From: Silene conica
Lineage: Eukaryota > Streptophyta > Magnoliopsida > Caryophyllales > Caryophyllaceae
Assembly: GCA_029255685.2 (NCBI GenBank)
Contig: CM055312.2
Coordinates: 10,750,649-10,814,648, forward strand
Length of the DNA: 64,000 nucleotides
Direction of reading: 5' to 3'
The notes under the pieces are model-generated. The model had not been told where the DNA came from, searched no databases, and was given only the letters and a program-made list of their open reading frames with translations. A program made the position numbers and the translations under genes. Numbering within the stretch: the first letter of the stretch is position 1; every line of letters begins with the position of its first letter. This document shows, one piece after another, positions 22,997 to 35,354 of this stretch.

Positions 22997-24175
22997 TCAA
23001 TTAACCATGTCGGGAAGAACAGAAAGACGATCCAAATCAAGGCACGACCCAAGGGTGGAGCAAGAATATGAAAATGTAATGGGAAGTGGCAACATTGGCC
23101 CGGATCCTTGCTTCCCCGGTCTCACATTTGCCTCAATCCAACAAAAAGGTTGGCATCCCAACCTCAGCTTACTACCCCCATTTGTGTTGGGGGGATGGTC
23201 ACCTTGATTGCCAACAACCGTTGTCAGAGGCACTTCACGGTTGACTTCATTCAGGGCGAGAATGTGCTATCTAGCCGATACTTGCAGGATGCTTTGGGGT
23301 GGGTACGGTATAACCCCAGTGATCGCAAGGAGTATTGGCAGATTCGGGTTGACAACAAGTTCAAGAATTCAGTTCCTTTGCCAAACACCGAGTTGATGAG
23401 AGTTGTGCCGGGAAAGACCTCTTACCTCCTTGATATTGAGGCGGACCCCGAGGACCTCCCTCCAGACCAGCGTGCCCCTAGAGTCTACACCAGAGACAGA
23501 GTCGGTGCCACTCCTTCTGACCTTCCTTTTGAGCAGTTTCAGCAGCCCTCCATTTCCATGTCCCAGTTTCAGAGTGGTCCCTCATACTTCCAGGGATCCG
23601 CCTCCACCTCCGGTCCATCTTCTTATTCATGCCCCCCAGAGCTTATTGATTTCATGGCCCGAGTTGACTTGGGCATGAAGAATGCAGCGGATTTAGCGGA
23701 CCAGCGCCAAGCCATAGCCGATGAGCGGCATAGGGATTTGACCTATAGGATGGATTACCTTTACCACGATCAAGCTTATGGGTCATTTCCGGATTATGAT
23801 CGGTCCGTCCGCGAGGGTTATCATCATCCGGATGGTGGTCACCCGTCTTACTACATGCCTCCGGATAGGGGTTATGTGCCTCCTGAGGGTCGTTTTTACG
23901 GGGAGATTAACGTCACCCCGGGTTATTTTTCAAACCCGATCTTTCCCCCCAACTTTCGGGGTAATGAGGATTCGGGCCCTCCGAGGCATTCATCCTTCCA
24001 TGGCAGTTATGGTGATGCGGGAGCTAGTGGATCGCAAGCCTCCCCCTTCCGCGATTTCGTGAGCAACCCGAACGACTTCATGGTCGTTGATGGAGGCAAT
24101 GGGAATGATGATGATGGTGGCGGTGATGAAGGATATGAGTCCGAGGATCATTTTGATGATAGCTTTGATGAGTGA
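22997..24175 (+). CDS. Athila 3' ORF region, broken
   Basis: Athila elements typically carry an extra ORF downstream of pol, sometimes called env-like, whose function is not established. Here the coding-like stretch starts with a basic segment (MSGRTERRSKSRHD). It continues into a region rich in Tyr, Gly, Pro and Asp with no obvious transmembrane helix and ends in a very acidic tail. It looks broken, with about one interruption, and is shorter than I would expect for the family. A pyrimidine-rich leader (22820-22995) precedes it. It could instead be a lineage-specific accessory protein. Confidence 0.6.
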
Positions 24176-26501
24176 CCACCTTTGGAGGTGGTAGTTGGTG
24201 ATGATTATGCTCCCCTTGCAAAATCCAAAACAAGTCAAGTAACTCCCTTAATCCAAATTTCTCTTTTAGTTTGCATTTTACTTTCTAGCATGCATTTAGA
24301 GTAGTTAGTTTAGTTTACTCCGTTAGTTTTAGTTTCCTTTTCATGTTTTCACATCATTAGTTTAGATGCATATAGTTGCATTCATTTAGATGCATCAGAT
24401 TTATATTTTTGTATCATATTGTCACATATAGATTGCATACATGTAGTTTAGAGCATTTAGTTTGCATTTAGTCTAGTTTTTAGTTTTTCTCTTCTTCTGT
24501 TTATCTTTGTTTTTAATGCCTTCTTAAAAACCAAAAAACCAAAAAAATTGAAAAACCAAAAACTTCCAAAAATATGTCCTTTATTTTCCGGTTTTCCTCC
24601 TCACATTATGCATATAAATAAGTGTGGGGAGGAAGAACCGTTTATTTCAAAAAATACAAAAACAAGTTTTTTATTTTCTCAAAAATTTCAAAAAAAAAAA
24701 AAGCCAAAAATATGTTGTTTTCGTTTTTTTTTTACTTCATTTCCCCCTTTGCACTTTATTACATTGAGGACAATGTAAATCTTAAGTGTGGGGAGGGAAA
24801 ATATCCACCTTGTGAATATTTGATTGCTTTTGTAAGTATGAAAAACCTCAAAAATACCAAAAAAATCGAAAAATTTGAAAAATTCAAAAACATGTTTTTA
24901 CCTTATTAGTGTAGAATTGTATATACTTGTGTTTGCTTCCCCTCCTTTCGCATAGGTAACACTCGCTTGAGCACCGCTTTGGATCTTGAAGATACCACGG
25001 TATGATCGTTCCAACCTCTATTTCACTCTCATTTTCATTCTTTTGTTACAATCGAGGAGGATGGGCTTGTATTTGGAGGATGTGGAGTACATTGTGGAGA
25101 ATTGTGTGTGGCTTGTGTGCTTTTGTGCTGTTAGGAGTTGCATTAGCTTTGTTTGGCATTTAGTTTGATAGTCTCATTTGCATTATAACATGTCTATATT
25201 AGTTGCATTCATGGCATATAGTTGCATTTAGGATAATGTTTTGAAAATGCCTAATTGAGAACTTTGACAAAATCGTTTAAGCATTTACAAATAATTCTTC
25301 TACTTGGGACTTTGTCTTTTAGAATGATTTTTAAAACACCCTAGGTCATGCTTTTCTAGTATCTTTCTGACCATGGTCCAATACCAAGTCAAGGGTTTGC
25401 ATGTGAGTCACCTTGTCCACCCCCGTGATGTGAAGTGGTTTTGATTATCTTGTCTTGGTGACCTTGTTCGACTTGACGGTTTGGCAACCCAAAAATAACT
25501 TTCATGAATAAATTTGGAATGCTCTTGTCAATGATCATAAGAAGTGGAAATGTTTTGAAAGAAGAAAAAAAGAAGCCTCAAGTGAAAAAGAAAAGAAGAA
25601 GAAAAAAAAAAATGGTTAATGAAAAAGGAATAAGAACATGTTGTTTTGGTGGAGGCGTACCACTTCGATGTGCTTTGGAGGGTAGTCATTGAGTTGGCTT
25701 CCCACTTGGTTGTGAATTCGACCGCCCAAAGACAGAGTGATTGTCACCCCGATAAGCTATTGTCTAGAGGTTAACCGGTTGCCTAATAAGCGATTGGCGA
25801 AAGCAAAGGACATTAGCACGCGTGGGACAAACCCCATCCTAACTCATGGCATGAAAAAGAAATGAAAAAAATTGAATGAGGTCAAATTTTGATTGTAATC
25901 CACCATTTTGTATTGATTTGAGCATTTCATTCCAAAAAATCAATTTTGCCTTGCCGTTTTGTCGATCTCGGGACGACCCATGACCTTTACTTTGTGAAGA
26001 ATCTAGACTTGTTGTATCTTTTGCCTTTAGCATTGCGGGGATCATCATTCCATTCCATCCGATCGCCTTTGACAAAAGTATTTGGATAACGGTTATGAAA
26101 GTAGCCTAGTTTAGCATGATTTGGCGGTGTTTTGTTGTCATCCTTCTTGCCTTAGTGACTTGTAGAATTAATATTTGTGAGGGAGTTTACGATTTTGAAT
26201 TTGTTCCCTTTTAGTTGTTTTCCGCCGCTTGAATGAGGCAAGCGATTTTCTTTCTTTTCCGATGCATGTTGCTTGTCTATACGTGTTTTGTTTTTACTGG
26301 TTGGCATCAAAAGTTTTGTAGCAAGACCTTACTTGCCTTGCAATAGGGCATTCTCCCTCATGAATGTCAAATTGTGAGTTGAAAGGGCTACGGGTGTAGC
26401 TAAACCCGATTCGGCTTATAAGTAGCTTAGTTAGTTGTTTCTTTGTTTTTAATAAGGGTTATATAGTTCTTTGATCTCTTACTCGAGGACGAGTAAGGTT
26501 T
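24176..26501 (+). other. Athila 3' untranslated region
   Basis: About 2.3 kb with no convincing ORF. It contains two internal copies of a polypurine-tract-like word (AAGTGTGGGGAGG, 24620-24632 and 24784-24796) resembling the true tract next to the 3' LTR. The one at 24784 follows GAGGACAATGTAAATCTTA, and the true one follows the similar GAGGACGAGTAAGGTTTA. A-rich runs occur at 24530-24900. Confidence 0.7.
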
Positions 26502-26516
26502 AAGTGTGGGGAATTC
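26502..26516 (+). other. Athila polypurine tract
   Basis: AAGTGTGGGGAATTC immediately precedes the TGATG start of the 3' LTR, the position of the plus-strand primer. Confidence 0.75.
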
Positions 26517-27591
26517 TGATGAGCTCCATTTTGGTCGTCATTTTCTTTTCGTTTTCTTTATTTTCGGTCGCGATTCGACCTCAATTTGCGTGTCTTTGGG
26601 TGTTTTTACGTCTGTTGCCTCGTATATTCCTATTCTATCCACTTTTTGTAGGTATTACGGCGGGGGGCGAAGAAACGAGAGAAATCGAGGCGGATTTAGA
26701 GCGATTTATGAAGAATTATGAAGAAATTAGCAAGGCAAGAGCCCAGGCCTTCCCAGCCGGTACCCAGCCGGCGGCCGGTTGGCCGGCTGGGGAACCTGGT
26801 CTTGATTTTGAAGAAATGTTACAGCCCCTTAAGAATAGGCTCCCAGCCGGTGGCCAACCGGCAGCCGGCATGCCGGCTGGGGAGCATATCCCATACTTAG
26901 CCAAAATCTGAAGAATGAAAGAATTGCATTGTTGGGCAGATTACTCATAAAGGGTCCCCAGCCGGTGGCCAACCGGCAGCTGGTCCACCGGCTGAGGGTA
27001 CCTGTAGCCAAGTGAAGAAAGGAAAAAAATCAGAATTGAGTTTTTGGCCTCCCAGCCGGTGCCCGACCGGCAGCCGGCCGGTCGGCTGGGGATGCATGTG
27101 CATTGGAGAAAAATCGAAGAAAAAGTCAGAAGTCGGATTTTGGGCTCTCAGCCGGTCCACCACCGGCAGCCGGTCCACCGGCTGAGAGGCCTTTTTCGTA
27201 TTTCCGCACTCTATATAAACCCGCACTTGTGTAGACTTATTATCACGCATTCTTAAGCTTATTTTAGGGTTTTTGCACTGTTCCATTGTTCTATACTTAG
27301 ACTCAAAAAACTCTCTTAATATTTTAATCCTCTTTAGATCTTAGTTTAATCTTTCAATATTAGTTAATCCTTTCTTAGTAATTCTCTTAGCTTTGTTCTT
27401 GGGCAATTTTAGAAGATTCTTATTGGGTTGTAATTTGAGGGTTTGAGAGAATCCTCCAAGTTGTAATCCAAGTTCCTTGCTTTTTCCTTATTATTGGTAT
27501 AATCTTCCTAATCTCTACTTTGTCTTTGCATTTTGTTTTAGTTTTGCTTGTTCAATTATTTACTCTCATTAATTTCCACCATGTTTAGCAT
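26517..27591 (+). repeat. Athila 3' LTR, left part
   Basis: 1075 bp matching the start of the 5' LTR, including the five hairpin modules and the TATA box at 27212-27219. It ends with AGCAT, the target duplicated by the nested SIRE-type element. It resumes at 39064. Confidence 0.92.
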
Positions 27592-29073
27592 TGTTGAACC
27601 ATATATTCAAATATATATATAGTATATATGTTTATGTTTTGATAATGACAAGTCTAGCTATTTATATATTATATACTCGTATGTATAATCGTGTGCTAAG
27701 TGTACAAAACATTAGTAACAAGATCTAATCTATCAAGTATAAAAGATTCAAGCACATTAGTCAATGATTTGACTAAGTCGAAGATTGATAGAAGATCACA
27801 AGCGCGCATAATGAACTAAAGTTATATTCATCAACTATAGCTTTAGTACAAGATGGATTCAAGTTATAGCTCGTAGCTATAACTCTATATCATGAAGAAA
27901 TGATCGGGAATATATATGTGTTTAAAGTGAAACGTTTGTTTCCTAAGTTGTGTCGTGTAGTATTAATAGTTCAATGGTATTTTATTTAGATATGGAATTG
28001 TTAATCTTAATAGGATTATATAAAATATCTTTTAGTTAAATAAGAAATAAATAATTGTCTTATGAGATAATTATTTATTACTAAAATAACCTAAAGATTT
28101 TTTATATGATTTTAATTGTCAAAATATATAATCTAAGATTTAGTTTGTTTCGATTTTGGTAATTGTGTGATATGTCACATTATCATAAATCGTGTAGGAC
28201 TTACTTAAATAAATATTATGTATTTATTTAATGTCCTAAATAAACTAAGATTATATTATGGTAATATATTTTATTATCTTTGACATGATTTAGGAAGTTG
28301 ATTTAATAAGGATACTAATTGTTTATTATATAAAGATCTTTCCTAAATATGAATTAGGAAATTGATTCCTTATATAATACATAAAGTATATTATTAAATC
28401 TTTCCTAAATATATTAAGATTAGATTTAAGGTAATATTACTAAAAGACTAGTATTCTAGTTTTAAGTAATATTCCTAAATCATCTAGGGTTAGAAATACC
28501 TAGATACATATTCTATATAAATAGACTACCGATGACACATTAATTTACACGAAATACACAACACACATATACGCATATCGAGAAAGAGCCGCCGTTCATA
28601 TTCTTCAAGTTCGAGCTTTTCATTGTCATATCCGATTCAAGATTCAAGTGCTCAAGCATTGATCTTATTCATTCAAGATAGAGACACCAAGAAAACATTG
28701 AAGACCTTATCTTATTTACGTAAGATAGATTGAGTATTTAGCGGTACTCGTTGTAAGACAAATATTTAACGGTATTTGTCGTAGCTAGATATTTAACGGT
28801 ATCTAGATTGAGTTGTGACTAACATCAAAGTCGCACGAGTAGGGTTGATAAAATTGTAATCCAGAGTTGGTACTAATTTTATTAATCGAGAATAGTGGAC
28901 GTAGGTCTCAGAGTGTGAGACTGAACCACTTCAAAAATATCGTGCCTCTACTTTATTATTGCTCTACTCAACGATCATCATACAACTACACACACATCGA
29001 AGAAGATTTTAAAAAGAAGGCATACTCAATTCAACCCCCCCTTCTTGAGTATATTATATCAATAGACTCTTCA
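27592..29073 (+). repeat. SIRE-type 5' LTR
   Basis: 1482 bp, AT-rich, TGTTG...TTCA. A TATA box (TATATAAATA) lies at 28514-28523. An inverted repeat GTTATAGCT/AGCTATAAC lies at 27863-27883. Short ORFs within the LTR are not genes. Confidence 0.93.
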
Positions 29074-29075
29074 AT

Positions 29076-29087
29076 TGGTATCAGAGC
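29076..29087 (+). other. SIRE-type primer-binding site (tRNA-iMet)
   Basis: TGGTATCAGAGC lies two bases after the 5' LTR. It is the common plant Copia PBS, complementary to the 3' end of initiator tRNA-Met. Confidence 0.9.
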
Positions 29088-29112
29088 CTCGTGCTCTTGA
29101 TCGCCTAGCCGC

Positions 29113-32100
29113 GTGAGTTTTGATCCTTCTATTGATTCTATATTATATACTCTTTCATCAATGGATTCCAAGCATCTCAAGTGCCCTATCTTCGATGGCA
29201 AAAACTATAGCTTATGGAAAAATATGATGACTCATTACATCAAGGGTTGTGATTGGGAATGTTGGAAGATCATCCAAACTGGACCAAAGAAGATCTTGGT
29301 CGCCGCCGCCAATGGAACAACCTATGAAAAAATGGAAAGCGATTATGTGGAAAGTGATTACAAAATTGCAGAGAAAAACTCTAAGGCCATGAGCCTCCTA
29401 CAGAACGGTATGATAACCTCAGAATTCGATAGATTCTCATCCTGTAGTTCCGCTAAGGAAATATGGGATAGTCTCGAACTTGCTTATGAAGGAACATCCG
29501 CAGTCAGGAAACATCGTATAGACTTGCTCGTTCAAAGATATGAACTTTTCAATATGGAAAAGAATGAATCTATTGATAGCATGTCTGCACGATTTTCTTG
29601 TATTGTTAATGAACTGCGGAACCTTGGCAAAAAGATTGATTCTGAGGATATCATTCGTAAGATTCTTAGGAGTCTCACCAAAAAGTGGCAACCTAAAGTC
29701 ACGGCCATAGAGGAAGCACGTGATTTATCTAAAATCACTTACCAAGAATTGATTGGATCCTTAATGGCTCACGAGATCATACTAAATAAAAACGATGATG
29801 ATCCAAAGGGAAAGGGAGTCGCTTTACAAGCCTCCACAAACGAAGTAAGCGAAGAAGAACTTGAGGATGAAACAGTTCTATTCGCTAGACGATTTAAGAA
29901 AGCAGTTTTCAAAGGTAGATACAAAAACTCGAACAACAAAACATTCGACAAAAAGAAAACTGACTCCAAACAAACATTCTTCAAAAGAGGATGTTTCAAG
30001 TGTGGCCACAAGACCATATGATCAAAGATTGTCCAAGTTGGGACAAAATCAAAGACAAGTCAAAAAGAGAAAAGACCAAAACAGAGTTTAAGAAAGTAAT
30101 GCTTGCGTCATGCTGGGGAGAATTAGAATCTGAAGATGACGAGGACTCTGAAGAAGAAGAGGTAGCAAACTTGTGCCTAAGCAACGTCAGCCTAGATCTA
30201 ATCTCAAACGACAATGATGAAGATGACGCATCGAATATGTGTCTCCTTGGAGAATCAGACTCAGACGACGACGACGAAGAGGTAAATTTTCTTCAACTCA
30301 AAAGTCAAGTTAAAAACTTATCTAAGGCTATGCTAATTAAATATTTTGAGAAAACCCTAGACCAATGTCATGAACAAAGTCTTGAGTTAGATGACTTGAA
30401 AGAGCAGATCCTCGATATTGCTGAGGAAAATCAACTTCTGAAAGCCAAAGCTAAGAAACTGAAATCCAAAATAAGCATTGAAGCAAATGCTAAGTTGGAA
30501 ACAGTTATGTCTGAGAAAAAGGTTCTTGAGTCTAAAGTTATAGCTAATGAAGCTATAACCTCAAAACTAAAACTCAACATTAAAGAGCTTCAATCTAAAG
30601 TTATAGCTAATGAAGCTATAACTTCAGAATTAAGAAAGGTTAATGAACGGCTTAAGTCAGAATCTTCGACTATGGTCGAAGATGAGACTCATCAAGAAGA
30701 AGTTGAGATTCTCGAAAGCAAAATCATGGATCTAGAATTCAGTATATCTAAAATCAAGAAAGAACATGCCAAAATTGTGTCTGACTTCCATAAAGACATT
30801 CAAAACCTAAAAGAGTCTAGCAACACTGACCATAGTGAATGTAAGAAAGAAATAGACTCCTTAAAAGAACTCCTTCTTCATGCTCGGAAAGTTCACGATA
30901 AGTGGGAAGGAAGCACTAACGTTCTAAACTTCCTAACTGAACAATCCGACAACAACATGAAGATGGGTTTAGGTCACGAATGTTATGGAAGGAGGGATCA
31001 CTCAAAGTGTAAACAAAGTCCAACAGATAGAGACTTTAGAAGAAGAAAATATGCCGACCTTCCTGAGTATTTAATATGCACTTATTGTGGCCATACTGGA
31101 CACCTCCGAGAAAACTGTGTAAAACACGCACAAGATTTTAATACCGGAGTTAAGTTTGTTAAATCCTTAGGAATTCCAAGCGACACTAATTCTGTCTCTG
31201 ATAATGATAATGATAAAACTGAGGAAAGAAACATTGACCACAGATGGTTCTATGACATGACATTTGACTACGAAGAAAAGAAAAACAGAACCAAACAGAC
31301 TCCTCAAGCTACACACAAAAATTGGTCACCTAAAGTCCAAACTAAGACTTACACAAGAACATCAAAACCCAACTACTACCGATATAGAAAGACCTATGTA
31401 AGACAAGTCTGGGTTAAAAAGGAAGATGTATTTGTGATTACTAACAACAAAGGACCCAAGTATGCTTGGGTACCTAAATCCTGTCTTTAAAATTATTTGT
31501 GCAGTTTGTCGCCAAGGAAAATAACCTATGGTATCTCGACAGTGGATGCTCAAGACATATGACAGGCGACGTAAACCTATTCCAAACCCTAAAACCTTTT
31601 GACGGAGGTAAAGTCACATTCGGTGATAACAAAAAGGGAAAGATCATCGGAATTGGTAAGATAGGTATTTCATCCTCTCATGCTATAAATGATGTATACC
31701 TTGTAAATGGTCTCAAACACAATCTTATCAGTATATCTCAATTATGTGACAAAGGAAATAAAGTGGTTTTTCATTCAGATATATGTCGTATAATCTTAGA
31801 AGGCACCAGTAAAGTGATACTTGAAGGTCACAGGATAAAAAATGTTTATATGATTGATTTAAATGTTGTACCTACTAATTCTCTATCATGCATGAAAGTT
31901 ACGTTAGATGATCCATGTCTATGGCACAAGAGATTTGGTCATATTAGCTCACCTATTCTAAGTAAGCTGAAAAGATGGGACTTGGTCGAAGGTCTTCCAA
32001 AGATCAAATTTGATCAAGAAAAGATGTGTGACACATGTGCACGATGTAAACACGTCAGATCATCCTTTAAGCCTAAAAGAGTGGTAAGCACAGAACAAGC

Positions 32101-34795
32101 TCTTGAACTAGTACACATGGATCTATGTGGCCCTATGAAGGTAAGAAGCAGAGGTGGTTCCAGGTACGTTTTCGTTCTAGTTGATGATTACTCTAGATTT
32201 GTTTGGCCAATTTTTCTTCACTCTAAAGACGAAACATTCGATGAATTTGTTAGTCTCATAAAACTTGTCCAAAACAAATATAAATCAAACCTAGTAACAA
32301 TCCGTACTGACCATGGAACTGAGTTCGACAATCATGCTTTTATTGAGTTCTGTAAAACCAATGGTGTTGGTCATAACTTCTCGGCCCCTAGAACCCCACA
32401 ACAAAATGGAGTCGTAGAACGAATGAACAAAACCCTAGAAGACATGGCTCGAACAATGCTTCTTTGTAGTGGCCTACCTAGAAACTTTTGGGCTGAGGCT
32501 ATTAGTACAGCTTGCTATATTCATAACCGTGCTATGATTAGACCTATCCTTAAAAAGACTCCTTATGAAGTTCTTCGAGGTCGTAAACCAAACATATCTC
32601 ATTTAAGATGCTTTGGTAGTAAATGTTTTGTTCACAACAATGGTAAAAACAGATTAAGCAAATTCGACCCTAGAAGTGATGAAGCAATCTTTATAGGATA
32701 TTCAGATCATAGTAAAGCCTACAAAGTTTTTAACAAACGTACTTTATGCATAGAGGAAAGTATTCATGTTATCTTTGATGAGAATAATGTCTTCGATAAG
32801 CCATTACAGGATATAGAGGAAAACCTAGACGAACCTGATTTCAGGTTATCAAGGGAAGATCCTCCTGAAATGGAAATTGAAGAAGGAGAACCTCAAGGAA
32901 CTCATGATGAACTTAACTTGGGAGAAGATGGTGCGAGAGATGAAACTACAGTTGATGATACTGTAGATAACTCTCAAACCAATGACTTGGAACCCAGAGT
33001 TACAGCTAATGAAACTGTAACTTTAAATCAAAACCAAAGGGAAGAGGCCAGAGTTATACCTGACCCTACTATAAACCCAGGTTTGGATTCAGGGGAAACA
33101 AGTCAAAATCCCGAGTCAAGTTCAGGGAATGCAAATGATCAATCAAGAAACTGGAGATATAAAGGCTCTCATCCTTTGGACAATGTCATAGGAAGCCTGA
33201 CAGATGGAGTTCAAACTCGAAGGAGGTTAAATAACTTTTGCTCATTCTACTCCTTTCTCTCCACCATTGAACCTTCAAATATCAAGGAAGCTCTCGCAGA
33301 ACCAGACTGGATAGTTGCCATGCAAGAAGAACTCCAGCAATTTGAAAGAAACAAAGTTTGGCATCTTGTTCCTCGACCTAAGGACAGAACTGTCATTGGA
33401 ACTAGATGGGTATTTAGAAACAAATTGGATGACACTGGAGTCATTGTGCGAAATAAGGCCAGACTAGTAGTTCAAGGATACAACCAACAGGAAGGGATCG
33501 ATTATGACGAAACCTTTGCTCCTGTTGCTCGTCTTGAGGCAATAAGACTACTCATTGCATTTGCAGCACACAAGGGAATGAAGCTTTTTCAGATGGACGT
33601 TAAGACTGCATTTCTTAATGGTTATCTCCAAGAGGAAGTATTTGTTGAACAACCTCCTGGATTTCCTGACAGCAAACTCAAGGATCATGTATTCAAATTG
33701 GACAAAGCTCTCTATGGTCTGAAACAAGCACCTAGAGCATGGTACGACAGATTATCAAAGTTCCTATTGGAGAGTGGATTCAAGAGAGGGTCTGTGGATA
33801 AAACCCTATTTCTTAAAAGCGAAAACTCAGATCTACTAGTAGTTCAGATCTATGTTGACGATATTATTTTTGGCTCAACTAATAAAGAGTTGTGCAAGTA
33901 CTTCTCTGAGTTGATGACTTCTGAATTCGAGATGAGTATGATGGGAGAACTAAAATTCTTCCTTGGACTTCAAATACAACAAACTGAAGAAGGAATCAAA
34001 GTTCATCAACAAAAATACGTCAAAGAGTTACTAAAGAAATTTGGAATGGAAACCTCTCATGCAATGCCTACTCCAATGGTCACAGATAAGAAGCTAACCA
34101 AAGACGAAGATGGTAAGTCTGTAGACGAAACAACTTACCGAGGTATGATTGGCTCACTTCTTTATCTTACAGCAAGTCGTCCAGATATAATGTTTAGTGT
34201 CTGTGTTTGTGCGAGATTCCAATCTGCACCAAAAGAATCACATATGATTGCAGTTAAAAGAATATTAAGATACCTAATCGGAACCTCAAAATTATATCTA
34301 TGGTATCCCATGGACTGTAACTTTAACTTAGTAGGATATTCAGATGCGGATTATGCAGGATGTTCTTTAGACAGAAAAAGTACCTCCGGACTTGCTACCT
34401 TTGTAGGTCCTTGTATTATATCTTGGGGATCCAAGAAACAAAATTCTGTCGCTCTCTCAACTGCTGAAGCAGAATATATTGCAGCCGCACTGGTATGTTC
34501 TCAACTTTTATGGTTAAAGCAACAGTTACATGATTATGGTGTTGATGTTGGATGTGTGCCTATATTATGTGATAATACGAGTGCTATAATTATATCTAAA
34601 AACCCAGCCCAGCATTCGAGGACCAAACATATTGAAATTAGACACCACTTTCTAAGAGACCATGTTGAAAAGAAAAATATAAAATTGGAATTTTGTAGTA
34701 CGGAAAAACAGTGGGCAGATATCTTCACTAAACCATTGGCTAGAGAACGCTTTGAGACTTTGCGATTGGAAATTGGTTTAATCGGTGGCACCTAA
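29113..34795 (+). CDS. SIRE-type gag-pol region, broken
   Basis: Encodes the retroelement's structural protein and enzymes. The gag part opens with a UBN2-type capsid region ([18 protein letters not shown]), then a zinc-knuckle-like CFKCG, an acidic block, a long predicted coiled coil with an internal repeat ([10 protein letters not shown] twice), and a [14 protein letters not shown] knuckle. The pol part begins at protease [13 protein letters not shown], followed by [10 protein letters not shown], integrase ([31 protein letters not shown]), reverse transcriptase ([27 protein letters not shown]) and RNase H ([17 protein letters not shown]). It looks broken, with about two interruptions, one of them near the gag/pol boundary, where this family is known to rely on unusual decoding. 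Confidence 0.88.
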
Positions 34796-35354
34796 TCAAA
34801 TCTTAAAAGCAAAAATAACCCAATGATTGACTACGGTTTAGATGAGATTATATGACTGTGTCCGTATACTCCGCTGCATGTGTATGTATATATTCGATGT
34901 TAAATTTTGTGATTATAGTCATATTATATGATTTACATATGAATGTGTGCACAATCGATCTCACAATAATATTACGTCACATATTACAACTATCTCACAA
35001 CATACATATTTTAATATATACAAAATAATAATAAGCAAATATTACAAATAAAACTATAAAACTTACCTCAAAACAACACACAAACCGTGTGTGTGTCGGT
35101 CCCCACTGCCACGTACCCCAACCTATTCCCCTAGGTTTTGACTTTCACCCCACCTCAATAATTACCCCAACCAACCTCTCTCCCTCAAACTTACTACCAT
35201 TCACCTCCCTTATTCATTTTTATTACCAAACCCAAAACCTCCATTAAAAATTACCAAAACCCATTAAAACTCAAACCTCCAAAACTCCATTAAAACCGTT
35301 TCAAAATCTCACCCTATCTCGCCTTCACAACCACTGTGTCTCACCTCAACCACT
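34796..35354 (+). other. SIRE-type spacer between pol and the 3' ORF
   Basis: About 560 bases without coding. The second half (35090-35354) is rich in C and A/C runs, like a plant 5' untranslated leader, and leads straight to the ATG of the next ORF. An internal promoter or spliced RNA for that ORF is possible but not shown. Confidence 0.55.

Noticed and set aside
28867-29100. 77-aa ORF near the SIRE 5' LTR end
   Set aside because: It lies mostly in the LTR and recurs in the 3' LTR; it is a chance frame.
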